DNA from: Karalla daura
Lineage: Eukaryota > Chordata > Actinopteri > Chaetodontiformes > Leiognathidae
Reading direction: 5' to 3'
Assembly: GCA_029224185.1 (NCBI GenBank)
Contig: CM055198.1
Span: 4,744,478-4,808,477 of the forward strand
Length of the DNA stretch: 64,000 bases
The notes under the pieces were generated by a model, which saw only the letters and a list, made by a program, of their open reading frames with translations, was not told where the DNA came from and did no database searches. Position numbers and translations under genes: made by a program. Position 1 is the stretch's first letter; every line of letters starts with the position of its first letter. Below, one piece after another: positions 41,847 through 53,999 of this stretch.

Positions 41847-42424
41847 AAGATTAAAAAAAATCCTTAATGCTGCATGGTGTGAGGGCTTTGTCAGACTCCT
41901 CATTATCCTTTGGTCAACGGTGACTAACTATATACAGCTCTGCTTTATTACTAAATATGTCATCGACAGCTTGTTATACTGTATGTGAATTTGCGTTGTT
42001 TATTCATCTATAATTATGAGTAGAGAATATATTATATTAGATTTAGCATTATTGTCATTACAGGTGAATGGGGGAAATCAGAAGTGCCACAAGCAGAAAG
42101 TGCAGGTCTGTACAGCATGAATAAACAAAAGAAAGAATAGTGACAACAATAACAATAAGCTATACAGCAGAGTAAGTAAATATGTGCATTTTATTGTCCC
42201 TTGAAGGAAGCCGAATCCGCTCACATGCTGACAGCGTGATGACGTGTTATACCCGCATCCCAGACTGCGGCTGTGACATAGTGATACAGTAACATATAAT
42301 GCTCTATAATGATGCAGAGCCGGAGGGGCAGAGGGGCTTGTTGTCTGCTGCGGCACAGAGGGACAGAGACGGTTAATGTCCGGCTATGACTCACATCCAA
42401 ACTCAGCCAAGAGTGCAGACGGGC

Positions 42425-42555
42425 GGGGTGACAGGGGAGGGACTGCAGAGAGAGAGAGAGAGAGAGAGAGAGCACTGTGGTCTCTATTTTTGGCTGCTTG
42501 TCAGATGTGTCTAGTATGGATCAGCGTGTGCGTGTGTGTGTGTGTGTGTGTGTAG
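42425..42555 (+). repeat. GA and GT microsatellites
   Basis: (GA)n at about 42446-42472 and (GT)n at about 42528-42554 within otherwise unremarkable sequence. Confidence 0.9.
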
Positions 42556-42837
42556 AGATTCATTCATAAATCCCTCTCCCTCTCCCTGTTCGATGTGAGC
42601 TCAACCTCTCCTCCTCCGCTGACTTTCTCTTCTCCTACGGTGTGGGAGACTGCTTGTTTTGCAGGTCGTCCACTGTTTATTCTCAGTCTCAAGCAGGACA
42701 GGGGACGCTTCTCCAGCTCATATGGCAGAACACATGGAAAGCGTCTGGCTCTGCATGAGGACATCTGTGTCCCAGTATGTCTGTCCACCCATCCATTACG
42801 TCGCCTGCTTTGTAGCCAAAGGTGTCGTGTGGGTCTG

Positions 42838-42990
42838 ATGGTGGGTCTGATCTCCAGCAGTCCAGTCCGTCACAGGACACACACACGCTTATTCACTCAC
42901 AGCTCGGGACAAGCTGGAGTCTCCAACCAGCCTAAACGTGCAGGATTCTAGACAACATGCGAACTCCACGCAAAGGGCAAGTCCACGACG
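42838..42990 (+). repeat. Relic of the common fish interspersed repeat
   Basis: Ordered landmarks are CAGTCCGTCACAGGAC, a CACACA spacer, CATTCACTCAC-like text, GGAGTCTCCAACCAGCCTAA, then ACATGCGAACTCCACGCAAA. This matches the teleost repeat with the ancestral form CGCAGGGC...GAGTCTCCAATTAACCTAA...ACATGCAAACTCCACGCAGA. Diverged and without ends. Confidence 0.6.
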
Positions 42991-43255
42991 CAGGCCATCA
43001 AACAGGTGGTTGTTCAACGGGGCCTGAAGGAGATCTGACACGTTCCAATCCGGAAAAGAATATTTCCCGATGCTTTAAAAGTGCTGAGCGTGTCTGCAGA
43101 GGGGAGGAAAACAGAGTGGTGAGTCATACAAGAGCAACCTTTCAAACTCATTAAGGGACTTTGATCTACCGAAGGCTCGCTCCCGTCACATTCACGGCTT
43201 CCAGGCGCGGCGTCGGATCGAAGCACGTGAAATATTAGTATCGATCTGGGTTTTC

Positions 43256-43291
<36 letters not shown>

Positions 43292-43467
43292 CTCTCCAAA
43301 GGGACTGCAGTGAGAGTCACCTCAGGTGAATTGGAGTCCACCTTTGTCTTAGCAGACGTTTCAGTGCCTCCAGAGCAAAAGAAACGAGGACAAAAAGAGC
43401 TGATTTTAATCTCACATCTCCCCGCAGCCTAATTACGTTTTCCAGCTCGGCTCATGACTAACACACG

Positions 43468-43469
<2 letters not shown>

Positions 43470-43537
<68 letters not shown>
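43470..43537 (+). repeat. CA microsatellite
   Basis: Pure CA of about 65 nt; a CT run lies at 43261-43287. Confidence 0.95.
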
Positions 43538-43540
<3 letters not shown>

Positions 43541-45072
43541 AGCCAGTGCCACTTTTGTACTGATAAAGCCCAAGCCTGAGCTGTCTGGCTAATTGCTTGT
43601 GGTTGTGTCTGTGGCAGGATTACTGGTAAACAGAAACCAATTACAGCTCACTTCCACCCCCATTTCCAGTGGCTGTAGGCTGAAAAAAGCACAAGGTTTC
43701 CTCAGGTCAGACCAGAAGTTTCTTTCAGGCAATTAGCAGTTGTCCCCCCCCTTGTGCAACTGTGCGGTCTGACGATCTGAGGTCACGTTTTACGTAAGAG
43801 TTTTTCCAGAAAAGGAAGCAGTGCATTCACTTTCACCTCAGGTTACAGACTCATCATAGTCTTCATTACTTGTTATATATTTATTTCCTTCTTGACGTAA
43901 CCTACTCCTGCAGTGGCCATTGAAAAGCTTATGTTAAAACTTCAACTTTCAAGACTACTCTGACCTGAAACGATGGCAGAAGTGAATCCAACCAGTGGTC
44001 TCCAACTTCTTTATGGGACATTTATGATATTTGGAAGTATTCCCCAAGGGAAAAAACGCTCCCTCCAGAGATGAAGGGATCTTACTGACAAACGGGGTGA
44101 GTCTCGAACGTGGTACATACTCTGTACCCATAAAGTATGAACAGGCTTTTACTGCAACGGGCAGTCCTGGGTGCAGGTGTCCCTTTTGTCGTTGTACGCC
44201 TTCACAAAGCACAATGCGTTTCAGAGAATTCAAGAGGTGAACTTAAGCAAAGCAGGTGCGATCTGGGAAGGGAGTAGCTTGCTGATGTGGCTTTTCATTG
44301 CCTCGCAGGGACACCCGTTGAAACCCAGAGCACTTACTACTTTGTGGCAGCTGTGACAGTCCGCCGCATTATTTCTTCGAACTGTAATAAAGCGGCGTGT
44401 CTGACTGAACGCCGGTATTCTGGCGGAACGAGAGGCGTGACTCACAGGATCTGGGCGCTGAGGAAACGTGGCGGGGCTCGCGGCTCGCACGTCTGCTCCG
44501 TCAGGTAAAAAGCAGATTTGTCTAGTCTCTGTCTCTAAGTCTCTTAGCGTAACCCTCTCGGAGCATTTCCGGCAAAAAAACAAGCCTCGACTTGAGAGTC
44601 GAGGCAAAAGGAAAAGAGAAAAAAAGAAAGCCCTGCTCTGACGAACCATCTGCAGCGTGAGGGAGCAACTTTTCATTCACGTCGTTGAACCCGGACGAGT
44701 GAGGGAAACGGGCCCTGGCTCCAGCTGCACGTGTGAGAATCTCTCATTGTGAGGGAGATTGGGGGAATTTGTCGCTACCGTGCGCGTCACTGCTCGATGA
44801 GTGCATCGTGTTTTCCCGCTGAAGCACGTGACGGGCCTGTGTCTCCACGCACAGCCGTCGGGACCGTCATCCTCTCTCCCCTCTTTCCTCTCTCTCTCTC
44901 TCTCTGCGCTGTGTGTTCGTCCCCTGGCGACTGTCCGGCTGCTCCCCATTCATTACCGGCCCGGGCCCTGACAGCCAATAACTCTGCTCCTTAACTCAGG
45001 TTGTCACAAGCTTGGCAGGCACAATGCAGAGGCAGCGACGCAGGGAGAGCTTGTGAATGGGCCTACAGGGTT

Positions 45073-45080
45073 TGACGTCA
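45073..45080. promoter_or_regulatory. CRE palindrome TGACGTCA
   Basis: A perfect CREB/ATF site about 5.2 kb upstream of the scg2 ATG. Confidence 0.5.
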
Positions 45081-45882
45081 TCCCCTTTTCTCTGGTCGAT
45101 TATGTGCGTGCGCATGAATGTGTGTGTGTGCGTGTGCGTGCGCGCGCGCGTGCCCGTCTGTGTCTGGAAATAGGTGTGATGCATCAATTTCTGCTCTTTT
45201 GTGAAATGCGAGACGTGGCTCCGGATTGAGGCGGCGTCTCCGGGAGGCATTTATGGAGCAGATGTGGAGGATCTAACCCCGCCGTGTTTGTCACCTTTCC
45301 CTGAAATTGTGAAAACAATGAAATCATCCCGGTCCCAAAAGCGCGCGCTACAGTCCCCACATCCGCCCGCGAGCGTCACATGTGCGCGAGAGAGGGAGAG
45401 CGAGAGAGAGGTGGAGGGATATAGACGGCTATTTAAGGAAGAACACAAAGAGCTGGCATTTATGAAATGTTATTTCGGTGAGAGAAATGACCCAGGGGCG
45501 CTCATTTTGAAGTGCTTATGCCACACACAGTGTTTATGTAACGGTGCTCAAACCCCATTTTCCATTCTGCGCTTGTTGGCCGAGACAAACAAAATCTGCA
45601 AAAGCCTTGTTTTCTGTTTGCGACGTCCGTTCATTCATTATTAATTCTAGAACGGGTTTATTTCCCCGTCTCATTTCAGAGGCGATTTCCCAGCCCCACG
45701 CTTTTTTGTCAACTGCCGCCACTGTTGAAGAGCACTCTGAGGGTTGCATTTTGGAAACGTTTATTCTAAAAGTTAATGGCGCGAGGGCATTTTCCCTGCG
45801 TATTTCACAAGGTGACTTTTGATAATGTCACGTTTTCTAGAGTATTTCTCTTTTGGTCTCATAATGTCACTTTTCATGGCGG

Positions 45883-45890
45883 TGACGTCA
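45883..45890. promoter_or_regulatory. CRE palindrome TGACGTCA
   Basis: A second perfect CREB/ATF site about 800 bp beyond the first, followed by the E-box CAGCTG. Confidence 0.5.
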
Positions 45891-47817
45891 CAGCTGCTTC
45901 ACCTTCAGGCCAGTCACATGCCCCCCCCCCCCCCCCCCCCCCCCAGGCTCAGTTAGTGCCCGATAGGGAGACCTGTTTGGAGACTATTGTCCTCAGTGCG
46001 TGCATCATAAACACTCGGCGAGCCAGCGTCATCGGCGTGAATGGAACAGAACGCATCTTATTCTTTACCTATTCCCCTGCGAAAATAGCTCGAGCAGAAG
46101 AGTAAACATTGCGCTGCGTCATTGGTTTCGCGTGGCTCTGGCCTTTCGTGACTGGCGGTCTTCGGTCTGCCAGAGGTGAGGGGGACATGTGAACTCTGAA
46201 GCTCAGAAATTCAGTCATCTTTTGTTGCTTTTGCTTTTGAATGACAGGAGACGAGCTTCGTCCATGGGTGAGATGGAACCAAAAGTGCCATTCACGCACC
46301 AAGTGAAATATCTGAAATTCAAGGAATGAAGTTACACTTGATTAGTATTTGCTGAGCCCTGGCAACCTGTTAATCGCTTCACAGAGCATGGGTCGTTTTA
46401 TAGGCACCGATAATTTCCTGTTATGATTGTTTCCTGGCTCCTTATTCGCTCCGGCGCATTTCGCAATGATTATTTTGAGGAGCCTCTGTTGATCCCTGTT
46501 ATTGTTGATCCCCGTGCTGTGAGATAAACCTTCTGTGAAGTTGGTCTCTGAAGCTCTCTTCGAGCAAGATGTCTCGCGATTTTCCCAAGACAACGTGCTT
46601 GTTTTCTACCACCTCCACGCAGCGCGTGTGCCTATCATGAACCATCCCTTCTCAGCCTTGTCACAACACATCACAGGGCAACATGGCTTAACTCCACTAA
46701 TGGTACAATGGTGCATGATCTCTCTTCCTTGGTGTATCCATGGATCTCTTTTATTGCTGCGTCTCCTGCCTAAGGCAACGGATGAGACCCGGAGAATGAG
46801 AAAAGATTAAAAAACAGATGAAAATAAGTTGTCTGAAGGGATTACATAGAGGGTAGAACATTTTATTTCTTCCCTGGCTTTATCTTCCCCTGCATCTGAG
46901 AGCATCAGCATCTCTTCCCATCTTATTTCTCCCAGGCGAAGCCATTGGGTTCACTGATTTTTGTCTCTGGAATATGGAGCGAGCCATCCGAACTTGGGCG
47001 CGTACGGTTTACTTGTCACGCTGCTGCTTGTGAATCAGGCTCCTGTTCATCCCTCCATCTTAAAGTCACAGAGCAGATGTTGTGTTGTCGGCACGTCAGG
47101 GAATAGTTGTTGTTTACCTCCTCCTGAAAGACGAAAATAAACCTGCCCCTCCCTCCCCTGCCGCCCCACTGGCATGTCTGAGGAGCAGCCTTGCTCTGCT
47201 GCGACAGAGAGCAGCCAGCACACTTGTAAAGGACTGTGTGGGGGGGGGGCCGAATTGGACTTTTCTGAAAAACATCGTTTAGACAGAGAGGAAGAGGAGA
47301 TGTAGGAGGGAGGGCATCACAGAGGCTTTCATGAGTGACTGTTTGGTGTATCTGCAGGGATAAAGCCAAAGCCTCTGGTTAAAGCTCCCCGGCTTCACGG
47401 TCTACATGCAGGAAATCCACCCTCTGCCTCCATAGCTACAGTCAGAGGGATACGAGCCATGCAGTGGAAACCGCTGGAAACGAGATCCGTAACACTGCAA
47501 CGCAGATCGCTGAAACAGGTGCCGAGGAACTAAAAAGCATGTAAAAGGCGTGATGTTGCTGTGCAACTGCATGATAATCCGAGGTGTGAGGAGAAAGTAT
47601 CACCTCATGGTTGATTGAGTGTGGAGAGCTCTCGCAGCGGTAAGAGAGCAAAGAGAAGACGGATGTAAAGCTGGTGTACAGCATCTGTCTGCCAATCAGT
47701 GAATCAGCCGGTTTGAGACGAAAGCACAGTTATTGAATTGCACTTACATATTCACAGTTTCCCATTTTAGTTGCATTGCATGCGTGGATTCATGCTCACG
47801 TGCTGTTTACTGGTGGG

Positions 47818-47885
47818 CATCCATCCATCCACCCATCCATCCATTATCTTCATTACTGCTGTTGCAAGGGTCTCCTGGTGCCCCT
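47818..47885 (-). repeat. Relic of the common fish interspersed repeat (reverse orientation)
   Basis: CATCCATCCATCCACCCATC followed by CATTATCTTCATTACTGC is the inverted 3' end (ATGGATGGAT) of the repeat noted at 29,240. Confidence 0.5.
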
Positions 47886-47889
47886 CCCC

Positions 47890-49960
47890 ACCACACATTG
47901 AGCCACTTTCTCCATAAAGAAAGCTTCCTCTCCTGCATGCACATATGCCGCAGTCCATCTGTCGGTGAGCGCGGGGAACAAATTAAAATGTGCACGGAGT
48001 GTAGAAGAGCATCTGAACTCTCGAGGAGTAAATGGCGGGAGAGGCCGGGGAGGGGTTGTGTTGAACAGTAACCACTGAGCGTGACAACGGGCAGCGGCAG
48101 TCTCGGCTACTCCTTGAAAAACAGTCTGCAGTCTGGATGTGCTTTCCAGCCCATGCCATTTCAGTTTTGCCGCACCTCTTGACCGCCCGGCCCCTTTCAT
48201 CCGCCTCGTAAACATGCTCCAGGAGCGGCATCTATTGCTTAGACTTATCGACTCTCCCTCCACCCCAGAGCTCCCGCTGCACAGACCTCTTGAATCATTT
48301 ATTACCCTCTTATTTCCTTTCTCGGGTCAGTCTGCAGACAACAGGTCCCACTCTCTGGCCTCCGCTGCCCACTTTGCCCATTACCCCGTGGCAATAAATT
48401 CTCCAGCCCGTAGACGGAATGTAAAACAAGGGCAATGTTAACCGTGGCGCGCTCGGTGTTCCAGTACCTGTCCCGGACTTTAAACCTCCGAATGCATTTA
48501 ATTCCATGTGGGCACGGTGGTTCAGACAGACTCGCTTTGACACTGGCTCGCTTTAGGTTTCATCTTTGAAATGAGCCTTCAAGATGGGCTGTTTAGCCAA
48601 ACTGAAGGTATCATTGGCTGGAGTGTAAAATTCATGACATAATCAAAGCAGGTGATGTGAACATAATCCTCTTTTCTAGCACAACCTATAATTCCATGAA
48701 ACGCTTCATTCCCTAATTAGTGTACCACATATGCAGTTACTTGCTTCATTCAGTCCTTGCGTTATTTTTTCTTTTGTATTTGGTTTCGGTACCTGGTTGT
48801 GGATGTTCAGCTGTATGTAGGCAATCACTGTGCTGTGGAGGGGTTTGGCAAGAGCTCGCTTTCACTCCGTAATTGAACGTGACGGACTGTGTGGACGTCC
48901 AGCGAAACATTAGGCGTTCTCGACTCCGGACCCGCTCTGCCTTTCCCTCATCGAGTCACATTTTCAACTTTAAGCAGCTTCACCGCTGATAAGGTCAAAC
49001 GCCATGTCCAGAACATAGAGCTCTCGCTGCCGACCCCTCGGGGGCTGGCAGGTGAGATTTCCTCCACGCAAGACCCAAATCTCCCTTGTCAACACTTACA
49101 CCCTCCTCTGGTGCTCCGCTGCCCGGCTTCCGATCCGTCCTCGACACCCTACAGGTGGGTGAAGTGCAAATTACCCCCTCCGGTGACAGGTTCTTCAGCA
49201 AACGATGGGTTTCTGATAGCACACGTGTACAAGCGATACCCTGTGGTGTCGGAGAATGTGTTGAAGACTTCGCCTGGCACTAAAAGCCAACTTAAAGTCA
49301 GCTTCACACAAATGTTACGCAGAAGTTTCTTGGTGATGGATGGAACACGTCCCAGGAATAGTGATGGCCTTAAAATCATTCAGCTGTCACATGCCGCGTT
49401 AATAAGACTGTAAGTGCCTCTAGCCTTCCTTTTAAGGGCTGCTATAGATAGACAGACTTGCTGGGCGCAGACTGCCGTCATTAATAACTGTCTAAGTATC
49501 TGCGCGGAGTTGGGGCAGCTTCCGTTCCACTGAAACACACCCTCGCATTTGCTAGTCTTGAAGACCTCTCGCTAAACTTTGCTTCGGATCGAAAGCCCAC
49601 CACGTCGCATTGCGTTCACAGGCTTGCTGCTTGGAACCCAGGCTCTGAGACACCACTGTCATGTGGGAATAACATCAACATGACACTTCTTGCAGGGCTC
49701 GAGTGGTCACATGGCGCGGCCCAGTGGAGGCTGTTACAGCGTGGCTGAGGCGAGACGAAGGGCCGAGGCCACCTGCTCTCGCCCTGTCAGAGGATGCTGC
49801 AACACAGCACAGTTCACAGCACCGTGTGTATGCAACAGGTGCTGATGGTGGCAATAGTATAGAGACTACTCTGAACCGTTGTAGCTCATGGGCCACACAG
49901 TAGGAGAGTGGTTCACAGTGCCAGTGGGCAGCACCAGGCCAGTTAGAATCCCAGCCCAAG
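47890..49960. other. Gene-free tract
   Basis: No exon recognised. 48,100-48,440 is a pyrimidine-rich unique segment; nothing functional can be assigned. Confidence 0.5.
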
Positions 49961-49965
49961 GTAAG

Positions 49966-50108
49966 ATAGGTGGGTAGATAGATAGGTAGATAGGTAGATA
50001 GATAGATGGATGGATGGATGGATGGATGGATGGATGGATGGATGGATGGATGGATGGCTGGATGGATGGATGGATGGATGGATGGATGGATGGATGGATG
50101 GATGGATG

Positions 50109-50202
<94 letters not shown>

Positions 50203-50217
50203 AAGAAAGATAGATAG
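49966..50217 (+). repeat. Compound GATG/GATA tetranucleotide array
   Basis: GATAGGTA variants, then (GATG)n (about 50006-50109), then (GATA)n (about 50110-50217). GATA-type arrays are abundant on some fish and reptile sex chromosomes, but one locus carries no such information. Confidence 0.97.
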
Positions 50218-50224
50218 AACTCAT

Positions 50225-51014
50225 ACAAGACATCGATGTTAGAAATAACTCTTCTGGTTTAAAGGTCGAATCTGTAAACTAAAACTGATAGATATCTGTG
50301 AGATTGATCACTGGGACTGCCTAGAGGCCAATCAAATGCTCTCTTTAATTATACACAAGCAGTGAATTCATACATGCAAAGAGCCCGTTGAGTGTCTAGC
50401 GTTCCACTACTTAGGCATGGCAAATTTCCCATATATGACCGACGGAGCAGGTTCTGTTTTCGAGTGGATGCTTCAGAGGCACGCAGAGAGGCACATTTGC
50501 AGACGGCAACAGCCTGACCACAGAAGATTGATTCGGGGAAAGAGACTGGCCAATTTGAAATTCCCATAAAGTCACGAGACACAGGGGGCCCGTTTGCTTC
50601 ATTTCCACCGAAGCACTTTTACAGCTGATTTCACACGTCGGAGTCCGTTCCCTGGAGCGGCGCGCCGAAATCCCGTTTCACTCTCTGCGTTCGCCAGGTA
50701 ACTTCTCGAAGCGTTCCTTTTGGTCAGTCCGGCCTCGCACCCCCTCCGTGACGGTGAGCGATGACAAATTGCTCCCTTAATTGCTGGTCAAACTCGGCCC
50801 GAGCCTAGTGGTTGCTAAGTGCCCGGGGAGAGACAGGAAGCAGCAGTAAGAGTGCGGCTGTCTGCAGCATCCATCTGTGACATGGGTGATTAGAGAATGG
50901 CTGAGAGAGGGAGGGGAAGGGGGGGGGGGGGCGGGGGAGGGGCGTCTGCAAGTACAGCCAGGATGACTCATAGGTCAGAGTTGTGTGAGTGAACGAAAAA
51001 ACGTGTGCGTGACT

Positions 51015-51066
<52 letters not shown>

Positions 51067-52175
51067 ACGTACATGTGAAATTACATCGCTGCATTACGCA
51101 AATTTGTGATAATTTGTGTCTGGGAGCAGGAAGCACTCAGGTCCCTCTGCCTTAGGCGGGCAGCCTGTGAATCGGTCACACGTTATGAAAATGCATCAAA
51201 GTGATACTTCCCTTGGATGGAACGTTTACTTTTTCCAACGCCTGTACATTCAGTGCGAGTCCGCATCCATTCACTTCATTCACACCCTCGTCACAATGAA
51301 TTTAAAGTGACTTAGCAGGCTATACTTCTATCTAGGGACATACAAATTAAGCTCTGATCCTACAAACTGCACTGATCACCTTGAATTGGTCCGACACTTT
51401 CTTTCAGTTCTAGCTTAGGACTAGACCGTTCCCCCTGTAGTGAGTACTATGAACGATGGGGACCTGGGCTGTCTCAGTCGCACTTGTTGTGATCAATCAT
51501 TCTCAATAATGAGTGTTGTAAAGCCACAGAGAAACTATTACTCACTTCACTTCCAGTCAGCAGCTCTACGGAGTGAGTCTTTCAGCTCGTTGTCGGTCTG
51601 TGCCGGTGGCTACGCTGTGTCGGTTCACTCTCGCGACTCTCGGCTGTGTTTTGGCTCACAATGGGAACCTGTTCAAACGGAAACAGCTCAGATAAGCCCA
51701 CCGCGTGCTGCCCACCTGGCTCTGAAATAAAGACGAAATGAGCAACAACCTGGTGGACGCAGCGTTGTGTTTCAAAGCAAATGAGACTAGCAGAGCCCCC
51801 CCCCCAAGCAATTCCCAAGCTATTCTGATCGATCACAGAGCCAGAAATCACACAGGATTAAAAAGGATGGTCACTGTCTGTAAACACAGTTGAACAACTG
51901 TTTGCTACCGTAGTTCTAAATATCAACTTTGTGTTCCTCTCATCTGTACGCGCACTGCTAGCTTAGCTTGCCATGGCTGGTGGTGGCAGGGGTCCTGTGG
52001 AAGAGATTCCTGAAACCTGCCAGTTATGTTGTTTACGGTGGCGGCCAATCTTCAGCAACACACTCTTGACTCGAGTCTGCGCGTATCAAGCAGGACGAGA
52101 AGCTGAGAGAAACGTCACTTTGTTCGTTGCTTTTGTCACTCTCCTCAGCTAGCTTAATTGTCGTGGTGCTAGCTT
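50225..52175. other. Gene-free tract
   Basis: No exon recognised. Contains a poly-G stretch near 50920-50932 and a GT run at about 51018-51064. Confidence 0.5.
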
Positions 52176-52180
52176 ATGTT

Positions 52181-52358
52181 AGAAAAGCAGTGTTGGGGCG
52201 CTGTGGTGTTGTGGGTTAAGGAGCCGTACCATGAACCCCGGCGACGCAGGTTCGATTCCGGCTTGAGGTCATTTCACGATCCTCCCCATCTCTCTCTCTT
52301 TCTTCGGCTGTCCTATCTGAACAAAGGCAAAAAATATCTTAAAGAGAAAAGCGGTGTT
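52181..52358 (+). mobile_element. tRNA-derived SINE with target-site duplications
   Basis: The element starts GGGGCGCTGTGGTGTTGTGG (A-box-like), then carries GGTTCGATTCC, a perfect RNA polymerase III B box, and ends in an AACAAAGGCAAAAAATAT-type tail. Flanks are a 14-nt duplication: AGAAAAGCAGTGTT (52181-52194) and AGAAAAGCGGTGTT (52345-52358), with one mismatch. It is short (about 150 nt body) and oriented on +. Confidence 0.85.
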
Positions 52359-52679
52359 TCAGCATCACCAACATCACCTCTCTCTGTAATATCTCATTCT
52401 GCTCTTGAGTTAAAGGATCACATTACTTAGACTGCGGATGGTATCTTCCATAACTACATCGCAGCAAAAACTGTGGAAAGGCGCAGTCGCGCTGTTGTTG
52501 TAATTGTGTTGCTATTGTAATGCGTTACTCCCAACGCTGTAAATATCTAAAATAAAACTAACAATAAATCTGACATTTGAAATTTGCAGTAAACAACACC
52601 GGGACTGGAAAGCAGGTGAGTGGAAAATCAAAGTAACAAACCGAATTCATTTAATCATCGTCACGCTTGAGGAAGATTT

Positions 52680-52700
52680 GTTTGTGTGTGTGTGTGTGTT

Positions 52701-52733
<33 letters not shown>

Positions 52734-52735
52734 GG
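52680..52735 (+). repeat. GT then GA compound microsatellite
   Basis: (GT)n with a T interruption passes directly into (GA)n. Confidence 0.9.
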
Positions 52736-53556
52736 CCCATGGAGGTGACGGAGTCGATGAATGAGCTCAGGGTGAGACAGTTTCACACGGCTGAGGGGTG
52801 AAGTGCGCAGGACGTCCAAGCTCTGACGTACGTCGTGACTCACGCCGCCTCGGTTGGCTGGGAGTATGAGACACACACCCCGTCACGCGCGCCGAGCTCT
52901 CGCGCCCTAACCTCATCCAGGCCCTCCTCCCGTGTGAGGAATAGCGGAATGGGTTCAGTATCAGTTAAGCCTAAATCAGATTTGGCGACGCTCCTTTCGG
53001 GGGCGCTCGGCCCACGCTGCGAGCTGCTTTATGACCCCGGAACGCCCTCCTCGCTCCCCTCGCTCTGCTTCTGCCGCGTCTCCCTCCAGGATGTATAAAT
53101 TATCCAGAAAATGATTAAACCAATAAACCACCCCCGTGACATCGACAAATAAGTCCGCTCTCGCGCGTCAGAACCTGTACACACAGCGGTTTCCTCTTCC
53201 CCGTCGAGCATCAGTAGCCGATGGGCTCGTCCTGTCATTTCATTCCCCTATTGCAATCAGCAGGGCCGCTGTCAGAGCTCACACACACACACACACACAC
53301 ACACGCGTTTTAGTGTCTGGAAGCGGCTGGGGAGAGTGTCACAGCGGACGGATTGCACACCGAGGTACGTCGACAGAGATTTTGACAGAGCGTCGTCGTG
53401 AATTCAATTGGCTCCTCTGACACCGCGGTATGAGACCCTGTTCTTTTCGCGTCATGTGTCATGTTTCTGCCCACGCAGAGGATCTGATTTCCCAGGGAGA
53501 AAAATGACTGCAATTACACTGGAGTCGATGAAGAGAGAGAGAGACAGTGAGTTAAG

Positions 53557-53590
<34 letters not shown>

Positions 53591-53769
53591 CATATGGGAG
53601 CAGATTATATGTAGCACAATTACTGTTGCATAAGCATATGAAGTAGAAATATCGGCGTACACACACACGCACACACATGGACATGGACATCGATATGTAT
53701 ACACACACCTGTTGAACTCCTGTGTCACCTCCAGGGCCACTTTTGCAACCCATCAACAGGTGCACAGCT

Positions 53770-53785
53770 GGTTTCCATGGAAACC
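53770..53785. promoter_or_regulatory. 16-bp perfect palindrome, RFX X-box-like
   Basis: GGTTTCCATGGAAACC is self-complementary and close to the RFX X-box consensus (GTTNCCATGGNAAC). Confidence 0.45.
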
Positions 53786-53884
53786 GAGCATGCATCGACG
53801 ACCGTCCTCCAGAGGAGCGGCTAACGTGTAGTGATGCAGTGTCACTGGACTTGCTGTGAGGCCCATGGGAGGCACAAAACAAAC

Positions 53885-53889
<5 letters not shown>

Positions 53890-53951
<62 letters not shown>
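53890..53951 (+). repeat. CT microsatellite
   Basis: About 60 nt of CT with one interruption. Confidence 0.95.
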
Positions 53952-53953
<2 letters not shown>

Positions 53954-53999
53954 CTCTCTGCAAATGTCAACATATTGCCACGTGATAAAATTCATACTG

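Larger units (their letters stand above)
43540..47810. other. Gene-free tract upstream of scg2
   Basis: No protein-like exon was recognised on either strand. It includes two perfect CRE palindromes (listed separately), a poly-C run of about 25 at 45920-45944, and AT-rich segments at 45420-45680 and 46330-46530 with the texture of conserved noncoding DNA (low CpG, homeobox-type TTAATC/TAATTA words). Conservation cannot be tested here. Confidence 0.45.

Noticed and set aside
49966..50217. GATA array as a sex-chromosome marker
   Set aside because: Such tetranucleotide arrays are common on fish autosomes; one copy is uninformative.
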